The notes below the pieces were generated by a model. It did not search any database, was not told where the DNA came from, and worked only from the letters and a program-made list of their open reading frames with translations. Below, in pieces: positions 23,241-35,200 of a stretch of DNA of 64,000 nt. A program made the position numbers and the translations under genes. This DNA is from a virus: IMG/VR virus record IMGVR_UViG_3300034050_000451, positions 1 to 64,000 of that record; one strand, written 5' to 3'. How positions within the stretch are numbered: the stretch's first letter is position 1; each line of letters starts with the position of its first letter.

Positions 23241-23729
23241 TTAGAATTCTAAAATTGCGTAATCATAAGCCAATGTCAATTCGATATCAGCTGCATCGTT
23301 TGAATCAAATGATAAATCTCCGAAGTTAGCAGATACAATAAATGCTCCTTTTAACTTCCATTGTTCGATTTTATCACCAACAGGCCCTAGCATATAGAAA
23401 TCGATGTCCTTTTTATAGAAATCGGCGTAACCTTTTCTACCAGTTAACGATTCATATCCTAAACGAACCCATTCCATTACTTGTTGTGCTCCAGATGGAA
23501 CGATTGGGTCATACAATGTTATTGTAATGTCCTGCCATTCTCCCTTACCTTGCAATTTGCGATAAGTGTTGATATGGTCTAGTTTAACCGGTTCGAAAGT
23601 GATAGATGGTCTAGCCGCTGATTTTATTAAGTAAGATTGAATTCCGTCAATCTCCATAATATAGCGGTTCTTCATCTTCGGTTCGAAGTTGGTAAACATC
23701 ATTTGTGAAAATTCTAATACTTCTGCCAT
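23241..23729 (-). CDS. gp19: Tail tube protein (T4 gp19-like)
   Basis: 162 aa, the usual length for gp19. Pattern: NFEPKMKNRYIMEIDGIQSYLIKSAARPSI (in part), a LQGKGEWQDITITLYDPI strand pair, MEWVRLGYESLTGRKGYADFYKKD, and a C-terminal strand block ADIELTLAYDYAIL. This protein polymerises as the inner tail tube under the sheath. It has an unusually good ribosome-binding site for this window (AGGAG, 7 nt before the ATG) and its own terminator. Confidence 0.93.
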   Translation of the reverse strand: MAEVLEFSQMMFTNFEPKMKNRYIMEIDGIQSYLIKSAARPSITFEPVKLDHINTYRKLQGKGEWQDITITLYDPIVPSGAQQVMEWVRLGYESLTGRKGYADFYKKDIDFYMLGPVGDKIEQWKLKGAFIVSANFGDLSFDSNDAADIELTLAYDYAILEF

Positions 23730-23736
23730 GTTTTAT

Positions 23737-23741
23737 CTCCT
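23737..23741 (-). promoter_or_regulatory. Shine-Dalgarno sequence of the tube gene
   Basis: Minus-strand AGGAG lies 7 nt before the ATG at 23729. Most other genes in the window lack such a site, so it stands out and fits a highly translated virion subunit. Confidence 0.6.
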
Positions 23742-23748
23742 ATTATAC

Positions 23749-23760
23749 TAATAAATATTA
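23749..23760 (-). promoter_or_regulatory. Variant promoter-like box before the tube gene
   Basis: Minus-strand TAATATTTATTA lies 19 nt before the ATG at 23729. It is an imperfect version of the TATATTTATA box and may start a separate tube transcript. Confidence 0.35.
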
Positions 23761-23781
23761 GTTATTTTTTTATTTGTTAAT

Positions 23782-26118
23782 TTATGCTGAGAAACTTGCT
23801 CCAGTAGGTAAGATATTGAAATCAATTACAATAAATTCAGCAGTTTTTGCTGGTTGTAAGAATATCTGTCCTGCTAAAATGTTTCTATCTACTACATCAG
23901 GTGTGTTGTTAGATTCATCCATAACTACTTTGAATGCGTATAAACCTTGTCTTTGTTGAATTCCTTCTAAGTAAGGTTGTACAGTGTTGATAAATCTACC
24001 ACGAGTTGCTGCGGTATTTTGTTCGAACACTAAGAATCTAGAAGTAGATGCGATATACTTTTTAACGGTAATCAATAATCTTCTTACGTTGATTCTATCC
24101 AATGCTGATGCTTTATCTTGCAACGTTTTTTGTCCAAATGCTACAATACCTTGCCCAGGGAAAGAAGCGATTGGGTTTACTTTGTTTTCATATAAAGTAT
24201 CTCTTTCAGAATGTGTTAATCTATTAAGAACTGAAACAGCTCCTACGATTCCTCCTCTATTCAAACCAGCAGGTGCGAACCATTCAGCCGCAATAGCGTC
24301 ATTTGATGCGTACACAGCAGGTAACAATACTGATGGTGGAACACTTATTAATTTGTTAGTGTTTGAATCAACCATCTTAACCCAAGGGTAGTAAGTACCA
24401 GCGTAGTTTGAATCAACTGCTGCTGCCTGAGTAGTAGCTTGTGCTATTGTATCAGGTGCTGCGTTAAAATCAGCGATGTAGAAACAATCTTGTCTAGCTT
24501 CAACCATATCAATTACTTTAGTAGTAACCGGAGTGTGTAATCTTCTAATAACACCCGGAGTTACAACCATATTGATATCATATTCATCAGCGTTTGAAAT
24601 TGCGTTGATTGCTTTAGAGTATGCCTCATATCCACTAGCTACAGAAGTTGATAAATCAAATCCCTGTGAGTTAGCTGCTGATATTGCCGTTCCTAAGTTA
24701 ATTGGAGTTGCCGGAGATTGTCCGTTAAATCCACCTTGGAAACCTAATATAAATTGTCTCTTAGCCATATCAGTTGAATCAGAACCACTCATTACATAAG
24801 TAAGTTGAGAATCAAATCCGAAATCTACGTTTGCTCCAATTTTAGTAGTTGGTAATGGTGCCAAATAATTAGCGTTATCTAATTTAATACCAATTGTTTC
24901 GAAATCAAAACCAGCAAAATAAATTGGTGAACCAGCAGTATTATCTACTGAACCAGTTTGGAAAACAACAGCAGGTATCCATTCGGCCTGTGTTGTTGTT
25001 GTTGTTTCAATTGGATTAGTATAAGCTCCATGTCCAAATGGTGCTGCTGATACAGGGTATGAACCTTGCTCTTTAACTTCTACTCTAATATATTTTGAGT
25101 TATTCAACCAATCACCATATTCAGTAATTTTACCAGTTGAATCAATTGTCATAAATCTATCACCAATTACTCTAGCTATAAAGTTAGGAGATGCAGGGTC
25201 TAAGTTTACGTTGTTAAATGTTTCTAATACTGATTTTCTCTTATCAGTATCATTGTATGCTCTTACAGATACAGAGAATGTAGAGTAATCAGTTGCTCCA
25301 TCTTCACCAGCTGCTTTCACATTAGAAATACCGATTTTAAATCTTGTGTTTTCGTTGTTACCATATCCTAATGTATGGAAACGGAATAATTCATATCTCT
25401 CACCAGAAATAAGTTGTGATTTTACATAAGGAGTTTGTGCAGGAGATGCTCCAGCTTGCGAAGGTGCTCCTAATCCTAAATCAGTACCACCAAATACTTG
25501 AGATGGTAATGCAATTGCTACAACTGCTCCAGCAGGATTGCTTGTATTGTAATTAAATGCAGATGCTTCATTTTCAAAGTATGAATAAACATATCCATCT
25601 TTTGAACCAAATGGTGATTCACCAAATACATCACTTACATCATTAGTTGCCGATGGAACTAAAGATGATGATACAAAACCAATACCAGAACCAGAAACTA
25701 CAAATGAACCAGATATAGTTAATGATGGTGTTACAGTAAATGGACCAAATCCTACTTCAGCATCACCATTGTTGGTTGAGTGAATAGTAGAGATTAATTT
25801 CTTACCAGCAGAACCACTAGCAACTAAACCAATTGGTGTAGCTTGTGTATATCCTCCGGTATCCATTACCCTTACAACAGTCACAGTACCTGCTTCTCTT
25901 AAATAGTTTTGAACCGCATACTCTGTGTAGTATGTTCCATCAGGTGTTCCGAAAATGTTTTCGAATTCTGATTGTGTTCTTACGATTGTGGGAACAAACG
26001 CAGGTCCTTGTTTGAAAGGTCCTATAAACGCTGCTCCAATTTCTCCGATACCCTGAGCCAAGAACGATAAATCGTTTTCTCTTGTGAATACTCCGGGTGA
26101 TACAATTCTTTCTGCCAT
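23782..26118 (-). CDS. gp18: Contractile tail sheath protein (T4 gp18-like)
   Basis: 778 aa, somewhat longer than T4 gp18 (659 aa). The start RIVSPGVFTRENDLSFLAQGIGEIGAAF (in part) and GPAFVPTIVRTQSEFENIFG are typical. The conserved C-terminal domain reads FPGQGIVAFGQKTLQDKASALDRINVRR (in part), ending in LAGQIFLQPAKTAEFIVIDFN. Variable beta domains lie at about 100-450. The sheath subunits contract to drive the tube through the envelope. GGAGA 8 nt before the ATG is a good ribosome-binding site. The tube gene follows after 52 bp. Confidence 0.96.
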   Translation of the reverse strand: MAERIVSPGVFTRENDLSFLAQGIGEIGAAFIGPFKQGPAFVPTIVRTQSEFENIFGTPDGTYYTEYAVQNYLREAGTVTVVRVMDTGGYTQATPIGLVASGSAGKKLISTIHSTNNGDAEVGFGPFTVTPSLTISGSFVVSGSGIGFVSSSLVPSATNDVSDVFGESPFGSKDGYVYSYFENEASAFNYNTSNPAGAVVAIALPSQVFGGTDLGLGAPSQAGASPAQTPYVKSQLISGERYELFRFHTLGYGNNENTRFKIGISNVKAAGEDGATDYSTFSVSVRAYNDTDKRKSVLETFNNVNLDPASPNFIARVIGDRFMTIDSTGKITEYGDWLNNSKYIRVEVKEQGSYPVSAAPFGHGAYTNPIETTTTTQAEWIPAVVFQTGSVDNTAGSPIYFAGFDFETIGIKLDNANYLAPLPTTKIGANVDFGFDSQLTYVMSGSDSTDMAKRQFILGFQGGFNGQSPATPINLGTAISAANSQGFDLSTSVASGYEAYSKAINAISNADEYDINMVVTPGVIRRLHTPVTTKVIDMVEARQDCFYIADFNAAPDTIAQATTQAAAVDSNYAGTYYPWVKMVDSNTNKLISVPPSVLLPAVYASNDAIAAEWFAPAGLNRGGIVGAVSVLNRLTHSERDTLYENKVNPIASFPGQGIVAFGQKTLQDKASALDRINVRRLLITVKKYIASTSRFLVFEQNTAATRGRFINTVQPYLEGIQQRQGLYAFKVVMDESNNTPDVVDRNILAGQIFLQPAKTAEFIVIDFNILPTGASFSA

Positions 26119-26126
26119 ATTTTATT

Positions 26127-26131
26127 TCTCC
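26127..26131 (-). promoter_or_regulatory. Shine-Dalgarno sequence of the sheath gene
   Basis: Minus-strand GGAGA lies 8 nt before the ATG at 26118, parallel to the site before the tube gene. Confidence 0.55.
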
Positions 26132-26166
26132 AATAAGTTTAGTTTGATTATAATATCAAATACACA

Positions 26167-26178
26167 TATAAATATAAA
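26167..26178 (-). promoter_or_regulatory. TATATTTATA promoter-like box of the sheath gene
   Basis: Minus-strand TTTATATTTATA lies 48 nt before the ATG at 26118 and just past the hairpin that follows the 3927-aa fibre gene. A second copy at 26235-26244 lies before that hairpin and is less easily explained as a promoter. Confidence 0.45.
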
Positions 26179-26204
26179 GAAAAATCCCAAAACATAAATT
26201 TTGG
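26178..26204 (-). terminator. Terminator after the 3927-aa fibre gene
   Basis: Arms 26187-26192 and 26199-26204 (CCAAAA/TTTTGG) with a 6-nt loop are followed on the minus strand by ATTTTTCTTT. A longer outer pairing between CCCAA and TTGGG is possible. The stem is short, so strength is uncertain. Confidence 0.55.
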
Positions 26205-26245
26205 TTGTATGATTGGGAGTTTTTCTTCTTTTATATAAATATCAA

Positions 26246-29200
26246 TTATTTTATCAAAGATTTAATCATTTCTTTTAATTCATCAATTTGTTTTTGCTGA
26301 GAATTGATTATTTCGGTTTGTTCTTTAATACCTTCAACTAAAAGAGGAACTACTTTAGCGTAGTTTACAGTTAAGTAATCTTCTCCAGATTTGGAACCTA
26401 CAATATTATTATTTTTATCAGTTTCCGTATCAAATGGTGCTAATGTCACAATTTCAGGTAAAACTTCTTGTACTTCTTGTGCTGATAAACCTAATTGTCT
26501 TTTTTCGTTTTTGTATCCGAATGATTTTGCTAAATCATTTTCAACATAATAGAATCCATTCAATTTAGAGATTTTATCTAAAGCGTTTTCAATAGAACCA
26601 ACTTTAGTTTTTAATCTTTCATCAGAGTAGTATGCAATAACATCACCCTGTGCGTAAACCCAGTTATAAGAATAAACATAATCATAGTTTGTTCTATTCA
26701 ATCTGGAAGTACCATTCGGAGCCAAATAATATGCAGTATCACTGTTGTGGTAATATACGTTACCATATACTCTATTATTGAAATATGCAATAGGGTTACC
26801 ACTCTCTCGTCCGATATATGCTACGGAAACTGACTGGCCAGTAGTATTATCATGTATTCTTACATATGAGTTTGCATTATTATCATTTGAATCTAATCTT
26901 AAGTTGATATCATTAAATGAGTTAATACTCATCGAATCACTAAACGAACCATTTAAATCAGTAGATGCGATACCATGATTTGAATAAGTGTCATAATTCG
27001 CGTTCCAGTCAAATGACATGTATGCCGTTTTATGGAATGAATTTGACCAAGTACCATATCCCTGTGCTCTACCTTTATTAGTATCTGAACCGAAGTATGT
27101 TGTATCAGTTATGGTTGTATTGAAACGAGATGTTGATGCAAAATCACCATAGTATCCAGAGTTATTACCATCGTAATATATACCACCATAAACTGTACCT
27201 GTTCCGAAATTTGAATAACCAGAATAGTTGTTTGAATTTAGATATCTAACCCATCCGCTGAAACTTCCTCCGGTAATATTTCTTTGATAAATTTCATTTG
27301 CATTATCTTCCCATCCATATGCCAATTGAGTTCCCCAATAGTTACTTGAGTTTGCATGTCTCATATTTACCTGGAACCACCAAGTTCCAGATGGACCACC
27401 ATTATATTTATCTTCACCAAACGTAAATGAACTTATTGGAGTTCGATTGAAATCTGAAACCCAGTTTCCTTCTCCATAACCACTCATATCATTATGAGCT
27501 TTTAATGCAGTCTTAGTTATATTTAAACGAGATGTTGATGCTGGGTCTGCATAATATGCACTATCAGCCGAATCATAATAAATTCCAGCATACATTGCTC
27601 CACTATTTCCATCATTCACATCAAGCATAGGTACAGTTCTCCAAGTACCAGCATTTGGCCAAGATTGACGGAATCGTAAATTTCCAATTGGACCACCTAC
27701 CAACTGCCAACCATATGCACTATTGTATGCATTGGTGTAGTGATATGCTTGAGTACCTACCCAATGTGAAGTACCAGATGGTTGATTTGATGGGTTTGAC
27801 CAAGAATCAATGAATCCACTACCCCATGTCATCATAGTGTTGAAGTCAGTTGTACCCCAACCCATACTTCCAACCCAATAATTAGAGTCGCCCGTATGAA
27901 TAAATCTTGGGATATTGTATTTCCATGTTCCTTTGGTTCCTTCTACTGTTCTTGCGGTAAATCCATTAACGCTGGTGCTTCTATCACCTGCATAATTACC
28001 ATAGTATCCAGTATCATCATTATCATAGAATATAGGTGCCTGAACTGAAGTTCTGAACCAACCACGTGATGATATTGCCGCAAAAGTTGTACCATAGTTC
28101 ATTACCAATAAACCGTGGTCATTTAAGAATCCAGCTTGTCCTCCAGCATTAGGATGTGACCAAGATAATCCATATAAGTTACCAGTACCAGTACCATCAA
28201 TTGCTAATTTATATGCATTACCCATTGCAAATATACCCTGATATCTAACAGATGTATAAACACCTACAATTGATTGTCCATAGTTGTTATCTAAGTAAAG
28301 GTTTTCATTTCCATCAATTCGGATACCACCATTTGCTACTACATATGATAATCTAGCAGTTCCATTAGGGTCTAAATAATATGCAGTATTTGCATAATCA
28401 TAGTAAAGATTAGCTCTTAAATTTTTATTACCACCACCAGGTCCAATGTAAACATCACCACCATCATAATAGTTTAATTCTAACGGGTCACTACCTCTAC
28501 CATTTACAGTATCAGCATATACGTTTCTACCAATGAAACCATAACTCGTATCTCCCGCCCAATATAAATTATCATAATTAATAGCGTTTATACGAGATGT
28601 TGATGCAAAATCACCATAGTATCCCGTATTATCCGAATCATAAAATATTGGTGCTCTTAATGAGTTACCACCCGTAGCGTAGTTGTTAAATAATACGGTA
28701 TTATTTGGATACATTTCCATATTAGTAACTCTAGTACCAGATGTATTTGTATTATAGAAATACAAATCACCACCATCACTAAATCTCATATATGCCTGTC
28801 CGTGTGCGGTATTTATTCTACCAAATCCGTTTGGTGAACCATTATTATTAGTTACGTTATATCCAAATCCACCCCAGTTCCACGTTACACCAGGTTCAGA
28901 TACCCACATTCTTAAATTAATTTCACCTGCACCAGCACCATTGTTTCCAGACAATAATCTAACTCCAATTTGAGAATCCCCATGTCCACCATTTACTTGA
29001 AATGTACCATATAAGTAAGTGTTACTATTGGGGTTCATATAATATGTAGTATCATCTATATCATAGAATATAGTAGCTCTTGATGAACCATATGCGTAAT
29101 GATTACCAGCAGTATCATATCCACCAACTGTTCTACCGGCAGTTTCAGAATACATATGGAATGCATCAGTACTACCTAACAATTGAGTTGATGTACGTTT

Positions 29201-32200
29201 ACCAACATACCAACTACTACCACTACCACCAATATAACGAACCATTGCTTCCCATCCGTTACCAGGGTTTATAGTAAGGTAGGTATGTTTAGCTCCAGTT
29301 AAATTTAAATTATAAAAATTAGATGTTGATGCAGGGTCTGCATAATATCCTGAATCATTTCTATCATAATATATAGTACCATAAATTGGACCTGCTCCAT
29401 CTAATGTGCCACCATTCATATTGATACCACCATACAACCAGTTATAACCAGCTGAATAGATACCAGATGGATGCCAAGATGCGTTTCCAGTTCCACCTAC
29501 GTTACCATTACCTTGATATGAATAAGTTTGTAGAGTATTTAGGTTTGATGCACCATCACCATTTATATAATACGCAGTGTTGGTATCATAATAAATTGGT
29601 GCCCTCATATCCGTATCAGCTCTAAATGTAGGAGCGTATGTATTAGATAATCTAATTTCAGGCGTTATTGCAGTTTGGACTGTACCAAATGATGTTACTA
29701 CTGCTATATTCCAATTTCTAGATTGTGAATCAGCGTTTGAACTTCTAAATCCAGATGTAAAATCAATAACACTAACTACCGGATAACTCCATCCAGTATT
29801 TGTTTCACCTATCCAAACACAATCAACTCCGTCCTGATTACCAAATCTTACAGTATGTGCAGTTGCACTTGCTCCACCTATAAAAGTAGCAGATGAGTTA
29901 TAACCACCTTGGTCATAAGCATAATTACCTAATAGATATTCTGATGTTTGGTTAGTAGAGTAATTATAAATTCGAACCTTCATAGTCCACATAGGGTTAT
30001 TTCCCCTAAATGGTAATTTAATTCTAATAGCTCCAGTAGAACCATCTGATGAAAATGCTGCTCCTTGTGGTGCAGTTATTCGTGTCACAACGTTTGGTGA
30101 TGATGATGAATAACCATCACTACTAAATGCTCCACCTGAATGAACAGTTCCACCTATTCTTAAAGAAATTCCAGTTGTATTAGGGTCTAAATAATACCCA
30201 CTATCATTGTAATCTCTAAATAATGTACCTCTTACTTCTTCAGATGCCACAATTCTAGATGAAATTGCTGCTCTAAATGTACCATTATTGATAATCAATA
30301 AACCGTGGTCATTAAGATTATTAGCTCCACCTAATCCACCTGCGTTTGGATGTGACCAACCAATACCATACATATTTGCCGTTGATGTACCTGCCGTATT
30401 TGGTTTGTATGAATCACCCATAGCAAATACCAATTGTAATCTCTCTGCTGAATAGTTACCAACTATACCTTTTCCGAAATCATCAAATACAATATTTCTA
30501 GCATATGTAATTCTAGTAGTATCTCTCGTATCATGGTAGTGAATTAGGGAATCAGTTCCAGCGAATCTACTATATCTATAAACATTATATCCAGAATCCC
30601 AATACCAATGGTCACCATACCAAGATGATGAATCTTCTCCAAAATAGAAATGAGAATCACCACTATCGGTTGCACCAACTCTTAAAGTATCATTAATATG
30701 AGTTTCATCAGCGTTACCATTTCCTAAATAAGTGTATCCATTTACATATAAATTATTAGTTACCCTAACATGTGCATCACCAGTACCAATTGAGAATATA
30801 AGCGTACCTAAATCTTCAGTATCATAAAAACGAATACCACCATATCCAGGTTGTGCACCCATACGGATACCAGTATGCCATCTTAAATCTAATTTAGTAT
30901 ATGAACCACCATAACCTTCTATATTAGTACCTATGTAATAGTTATCATTTGCATCAGAGTTACCTCCTCCAAAATGTAATCTAGCAGAACCTACTGAATT
31001 GTATGCGTTATTACTAAAGTTACCACCAATTACAACTCTTCCCGCAGTTTGTAAATCATTTAGGTTTGATGTTGATGCTCCATCTATATAATAATTAGTA
31101 TTATTTGCATCATAATAAATTGCTGCAAATAAGTTACCACTACCTCTATTATATCCAAATGCGGGTACAAGGTTTCCATTTAGATAAAGGTCATTTACGT
31201 TCATATAGAAATTACCTCTATCCGTATAGATATGAGCATATGAACTATTTGCAGGTCCTATTTGTATGTATCCAACGTCTGTAGTAAATCTAACACCCCA
31301 ATCACCAGCTCCAGATAATGTAGAATTATTTGCAGATGTACCCAATCTAATTGCGTTTAGTACAGAAGTAGATGCAGGGTCTAAGTAATATCCAGTATTA
31401 TTTTCATCATAGAATGCATATGCGTACATATTGTTAGCAACCAAATTTTCATATGATGTACCCGGATTATTTCTTATTGAAATTCTACCACTTGCTTCCA
31501 TTGTAATATTGGATGCAACTACACCACTCCAATGGAAACCAATTGATGGTGCGTATGCAATGGCCGAACCATTTGCACCACTAGCACCTGCTTCTCTAAT
31601 TTGAAAATGTTGTTGATATGATGTTCCAGCGGTTACACTATATACAGGCGATGCTGCATCAAATGCAATTCCATTCATACGAGATGTTCCTGCTGGATTT
31701 GTATAATACCCAGTATTATCAGAATCGTAGAATATAGGTGAACGCATGTTCCCAGTTGCAGTCAATTCACCACTTTGGTTACCATAAATTACGTTACTAC
31801 CACCTGAATTTCTCCAAATCCAGTCTCCAGCAGCTTGGAAATACCAATTATTAGAATGATATTGAATCTTACCACTAAATTCACCATCCCATGTAGATGA
31901 ATCACTTCTCCAACTACCAACAGTTCTTAACGATGTTGTTGATGTAGGGTCTAAATAATATGATGTATTATTCGAATCATAGAATATAGGTGCTCTAAAA
32001 CTTGCTGCTGCAGTAGCAACACCACTATCATTTACACTAAACTCAACAGTAGTCCAAGCATTATCTACTACTTCTAAATATCTACCTGCACCACCACCTA
32101 ATTGTACAGTTAATACACCGGCTGCTCTATCAGATGCTCTACCAATCCAAGCCTCACCAGTATTAGTTTGAGAATTATTAAATGTACCAACTTGAATTCT

Positions 32201-35200
32201 ACCCTGTAAATTAGCAGAAATTCCATTTGCTCCATTAGATGGGTCTATATAATATGATGTATTATCCGAATCGTAGAATGTTGGTGCAGCAATACCGAAT
32301 TGACCTGAAGTTGGATATACAATACTATCTGCCGTAAAATCGGAAATGTTAGTTGCAGAAGGTGATGTGTTAATATAAACCGCACCAATTGCACTATTTG
32401 TATTGGTAGTAATACTTCGTGTAGTTCTAATAAGAGCATCAACTGATGAGTAATATCTAACATCAACATATACAGGAATGTATCTATGGTCACCACTTAC
32501 AACTACTTCAGAACCAATAGTTACTTGGAAGTGATTTGAACCTATACCATTTGCTTCAACTAATTGAACTGATGCTGCAGAAACATATCCATAAGAAACT
32601 ATATATCTTTTTCTTAAACCTTTATCGTAGTAATTTTCCGAAAGTTCAACTTCAAATAAACCAACAGAGTTCCAATCATTAAAATCAATACCAATTCGTG
32701 CAACTTCAAATCTTCTAGCTTGAGTTGCAGATGCACCTAAGTTATTGATTCCAAAATATTTATAATCACCGATTTGGAAATCATTACCTAAATTTATTGT
32801 ACCATTTACAGTAAGAGTTCCAGCAATATTTAAGTTATTAAGAACAGATGTACTATTTCCATCAATTCTATATGTTGTATCATCCGAATCATAGAAAATT
32901 GGAGAACGCATATCACCTGTTGTTGATATGGTAGTATCCCCACTATGCCACAATCTTCTACCAGTACCCCAAGTTGCAGAATCAAATGCTTGTCTTGAGA
33001 ACCATAGGTTATCACCATACTTATCTCCAACAATTGCGTAACTTTGTTTAACATCACCACCATTATAAGTTGACATCCATAGAACATCATTCCAACTTCC
33101 ACCAAATCCAAGGTTTCCGTTACTAAGCATGGCTACCTTTAACTTACCAGCTCCGAATGTAGCTGAGTTAGGTTTTTCAGTTCCCCCAGATGAATAATGT
33201 CCTCCTAAAAAAGAACCAGCAATATTTCCAGTAGAAGTATATATTCTATGGTCATAATATGTCCCTTGTTGACCATCTAATAAATCTGCATCTAATCCAG
33301 AACCAGCACCATCTGTACTACCTGTCCAAACTTTTTCATTTTCCCAATAAAGAATACCATCAGTACGCATTTCCAAATACTTACCAACAACACCACTAAT
33401 GTGAAAAGCAATACCAGTGGTTGTAGTGCTATATGATTCAGTCCATAAAGCAGCGGTAGTATAATTGTTGTTTGTTTGTGCTTTTCTAAACTGCCCTCTT
33501 ACTGATACTATTTCATTTATATTTGAAGTACTAGCTGCATCTAAATAGTATGCGGTATTATCTGAATCATAAAATATTGGTGTTCTCATGCTTTCAGCTG
33601 AGAAGAATCTACCATTTGTAAACATTGAGTGTCTTATACTCCAAGAAGTACTATCAACGCCAGATGCAAAATAATGTTGTATATCACCACTACCATCCAT
33701 ATGTCTTAACCACATATTATTGGATATAGTATTTCTAAATGTCATAGATGGATACTGTCCTCTAATATTTATTGCACCATCATTAGGAGTAGTGTTAGCC
33801 CAGTTATTTACTAATTGGATATGGCTAAGTACAGAAAGTCCAGCAGGATTTGTATAATATGCAGTATTATCCGTATCATAGAATATAGGTGCCCTCATAT
33901 CTACTTCAGATGCAATCCTTACATTAGAATACCAACCACCATTTGTTAAATTAAGATAAAAATTATTTTCACCTAAGTAATACGCGTTTGATGCTCTAAA
34001 ATTAGTACCTCTTATCGTAGAAAAAGTAACATCATCCGTTGTACGAATGTTTTGGTTCATTAAATGAACTTCAGTTGAACCTTGTCCAGTATCTATCGAT
34101 GTACCACTTATTGTACCATCTGCTATAAAATTACCAGTTCTTAATGTTGGAGTTTTAGTGGATGTTACAGTACCAAATGATGTTGTTTCAAATGATAGAG
34201 CCCAATCACCATCCCATTGAGATACAGCGAAGTTTGAATGTCCACCAATAAACTCAGTAACAACTATTTTAGGGTATGACCAAGTTGTTGCTAATTCACC
34301 GATGAATATTGTACAATAAGTACCATCATGTGCAAATCTAACAGTATATGCAGGTGCCCCAGCTGCCCCAGCAACACTTGCATTTGTATTAATCCAAGAT
34401 GTTGATGGTGAATAATTATATCCACCCATTGAGTATTCCCAATAAGTATCTCCACTATAATTGTAAATACGAACTTTTAACTCCATCATAGTGTTTGTCC
34501 ACGATTGAGGAAGTCGTATCTTTATTGCTCCAGTTACGGATGATGTACTATTATTTAATGTACCTCCATTTGGATATGTTATTTTTAATACACTACCTTG
34601 CTCTTGTGCGAAAGCATTAGCATTTATATAATTTAATCGAGATATATCATTATTAATAAAATATGTAGTGCCACCACCTACATAAATTGTATTACCAGTT
34701 ATATTTGCAAAAGTTACACTATCAGTAGTTCTAACATTTTGGTTCATCAAATGAACTTCGGTTAATCCTTGCCCAGTATTAACTTGAGCTGCTACTAAAT
34801 TACCAGCTAATGTTAATGAGTTTAAGTTTGAAGTACCGGTGTTTAAATAATAAGTTGTATCGAATAAATACATTGTATCAATTCTATCCAACAATAAGTT
34901 ACCAGTTTGTGCTGAGTTTGCTGTAAAAACATTACCCCCTACACCCAATACAATTCTCTTAGATGCGTTTATGAATTTTAATCCTGCCCAACTATTATAA
35001 TCCCAATCATTATTATCAGTAAAACGTAAAGATGATAAGTTTCTCCAAATGGTTTCACCAGTTGAGATACTTGTCATTGTCAATCCATTTGCTGCAAAAT
35101 AATAATCATTACCTGTTGTTGTAAGATTTAGTCTAGCAAATGTTATAGTATCAGATGTACGAACGTTTTGGTTCATCAAATGAACTTCAGTTAATCCTTG

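Noticed and set aside
14246-26118. Contractile injection system or type VI secretion cluster instead of a phage
   Set aside because: No ClpV-type or other AAA ATPase, TssJLM or effector genes are seen in the window. Endolysin, holin-like protein, neck-type proteins, a long tape measure and giant fibres point to a complete phage.
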